A stretch of DNA of 12,399 nt from ZC4RG30 sp965652645 (GTDB lineage: Bacteria > Pseudomonadota > Gammaproteobacteria > Steroidobacterales > Steroidobacteraceae), in contig CBFGXE010000060.1 in the NCBI GenBank assembly GCA_965652645.1, positions 1 through 12,399 on the forward strand. The letters are read 5' to 3'. The position numbers and the translations under genes were made by a program. Shown here piece by piece: positions 12,300 to 12,399 of the stretch (its first letter is position 1; every line of letters begins with the position of its first letter). The notes under the pieces were generated by a model. The model made no database searches. It was not told the origin of the DNA and saw only the letters and a program-made list of their open reading frames with translations.

Positions 12300-12399
12300 A
12301 TGAAGTATCGAAGGAGTACGGCATCTGGACTATTGGGCGCTGCGGCCAGTCTGCTGTTGCACACGCTGTTCATGGCCGCTGTTGTGCTGGGTGGCAGCG
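12300..12399 (+). CDS. N-terminus of an unidentified membrane-anchored protein (3' truncated by window edge)
   Basis: From ATG 12300 the frame is open to the window end (33 codons). The product begins MKYRRSTASG, then a hydrophobic stretch LLGAAASLLLHTLFMAAVVLGG. A short basic N-terminus and a helix with an internal His look like a single inner-membrane anchor with the remainder in the periplasm, as in TonB-type energy transducers. A signal peptide is also possible. No domain lies within the window, so no function is assigned. The ribosome binding site is weak; an AAGGAG at 12311-12316 lies inside the frame and might serve an alternative downstream start such as TTG 12333, though that spacing is long. 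The preceding intrinsic terminator makes it a separate transcription unit from ligM. Confidence 0.55.
   Translation, partial: MKYRRSTASGLLGAAASLLLHTLFMAAVVLGGS

Overview
The window is 12.4 kb of high-GC bacterial chromosome with dense, mostly co-oriented genes. The gene families (RecQ, RmuC, AhpC/AhpF with an OxyR-like site, a LigM-type demethylase, lipoprotein quinohemoprotein dehydrogenases) point to an aerobic Gram-negative proteobacterium, most likely a gammaproteobacterium. That taxonomic placement is inference from gene content only. No tRNA, rRNA, CRISPR array, insertion sequence or transposase is visible.

Layout. (1) 1-2462: the 3' part of recQ, then rmuC, both genome-maintenance genes, separated by 80 bases that hold a REP-like palindrome. 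(2) 2520-4798: an ahpC-ahpF peroxide-detoxification operon preceded by a perfect inverted repeat matching the OxyR half-site pattern. AhpF passes electrons from NADH to AhpC, which reduces H2O2 and organic peroxides. (3) 4860-5844, minus strand: two small genes, a putative glycolipid-binding protein followed by a GFA/CENP-V-fold zinc protein, convergent to ahpF and divergent from the next block. (4) 6004-10510: two tandem, homologous PQQ-dependent quinohemoprotein dehydrogenases, each with a lipoprotein signal and a C-terminal cytochrome c domain, 37 bases apart. (5) 10696-12090: a LigM-type tetrahydrofolate-dependent aryl-methyl-ether demethylase, with a folded-looking leader upstream and a textbook intrinsic terminator downstream. 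(6) 12300-12399: the start of a further membrane-anchored protein running off the window.

The most interesting part is 6004-12090. Both dehydrogenases carry the extra Asp two residues after the catalytic Asp (D-Y-D), the established marker of lanthanide-dependent PQQ alcohol dehydrogenases. Both also look anchored as lipoproteins, which is unusual for this family. The first copy has lost the vicinal Cys-Cys pair and replaced the metal-ligand Asn with Gln, while the second keeps both, so the pair looks like a duplication with active-site divergence. With a LigM-type demethylase directly downstream, the set reads as a candidate module for oxidising and demethylating methoxylated aromatic alcohols of lignin origin. 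The individual families are known; the lipoprotein/lanthanide-type tandem pair linked to ligM is the part that may be undescribed. The linkage to a single pathway is inference.
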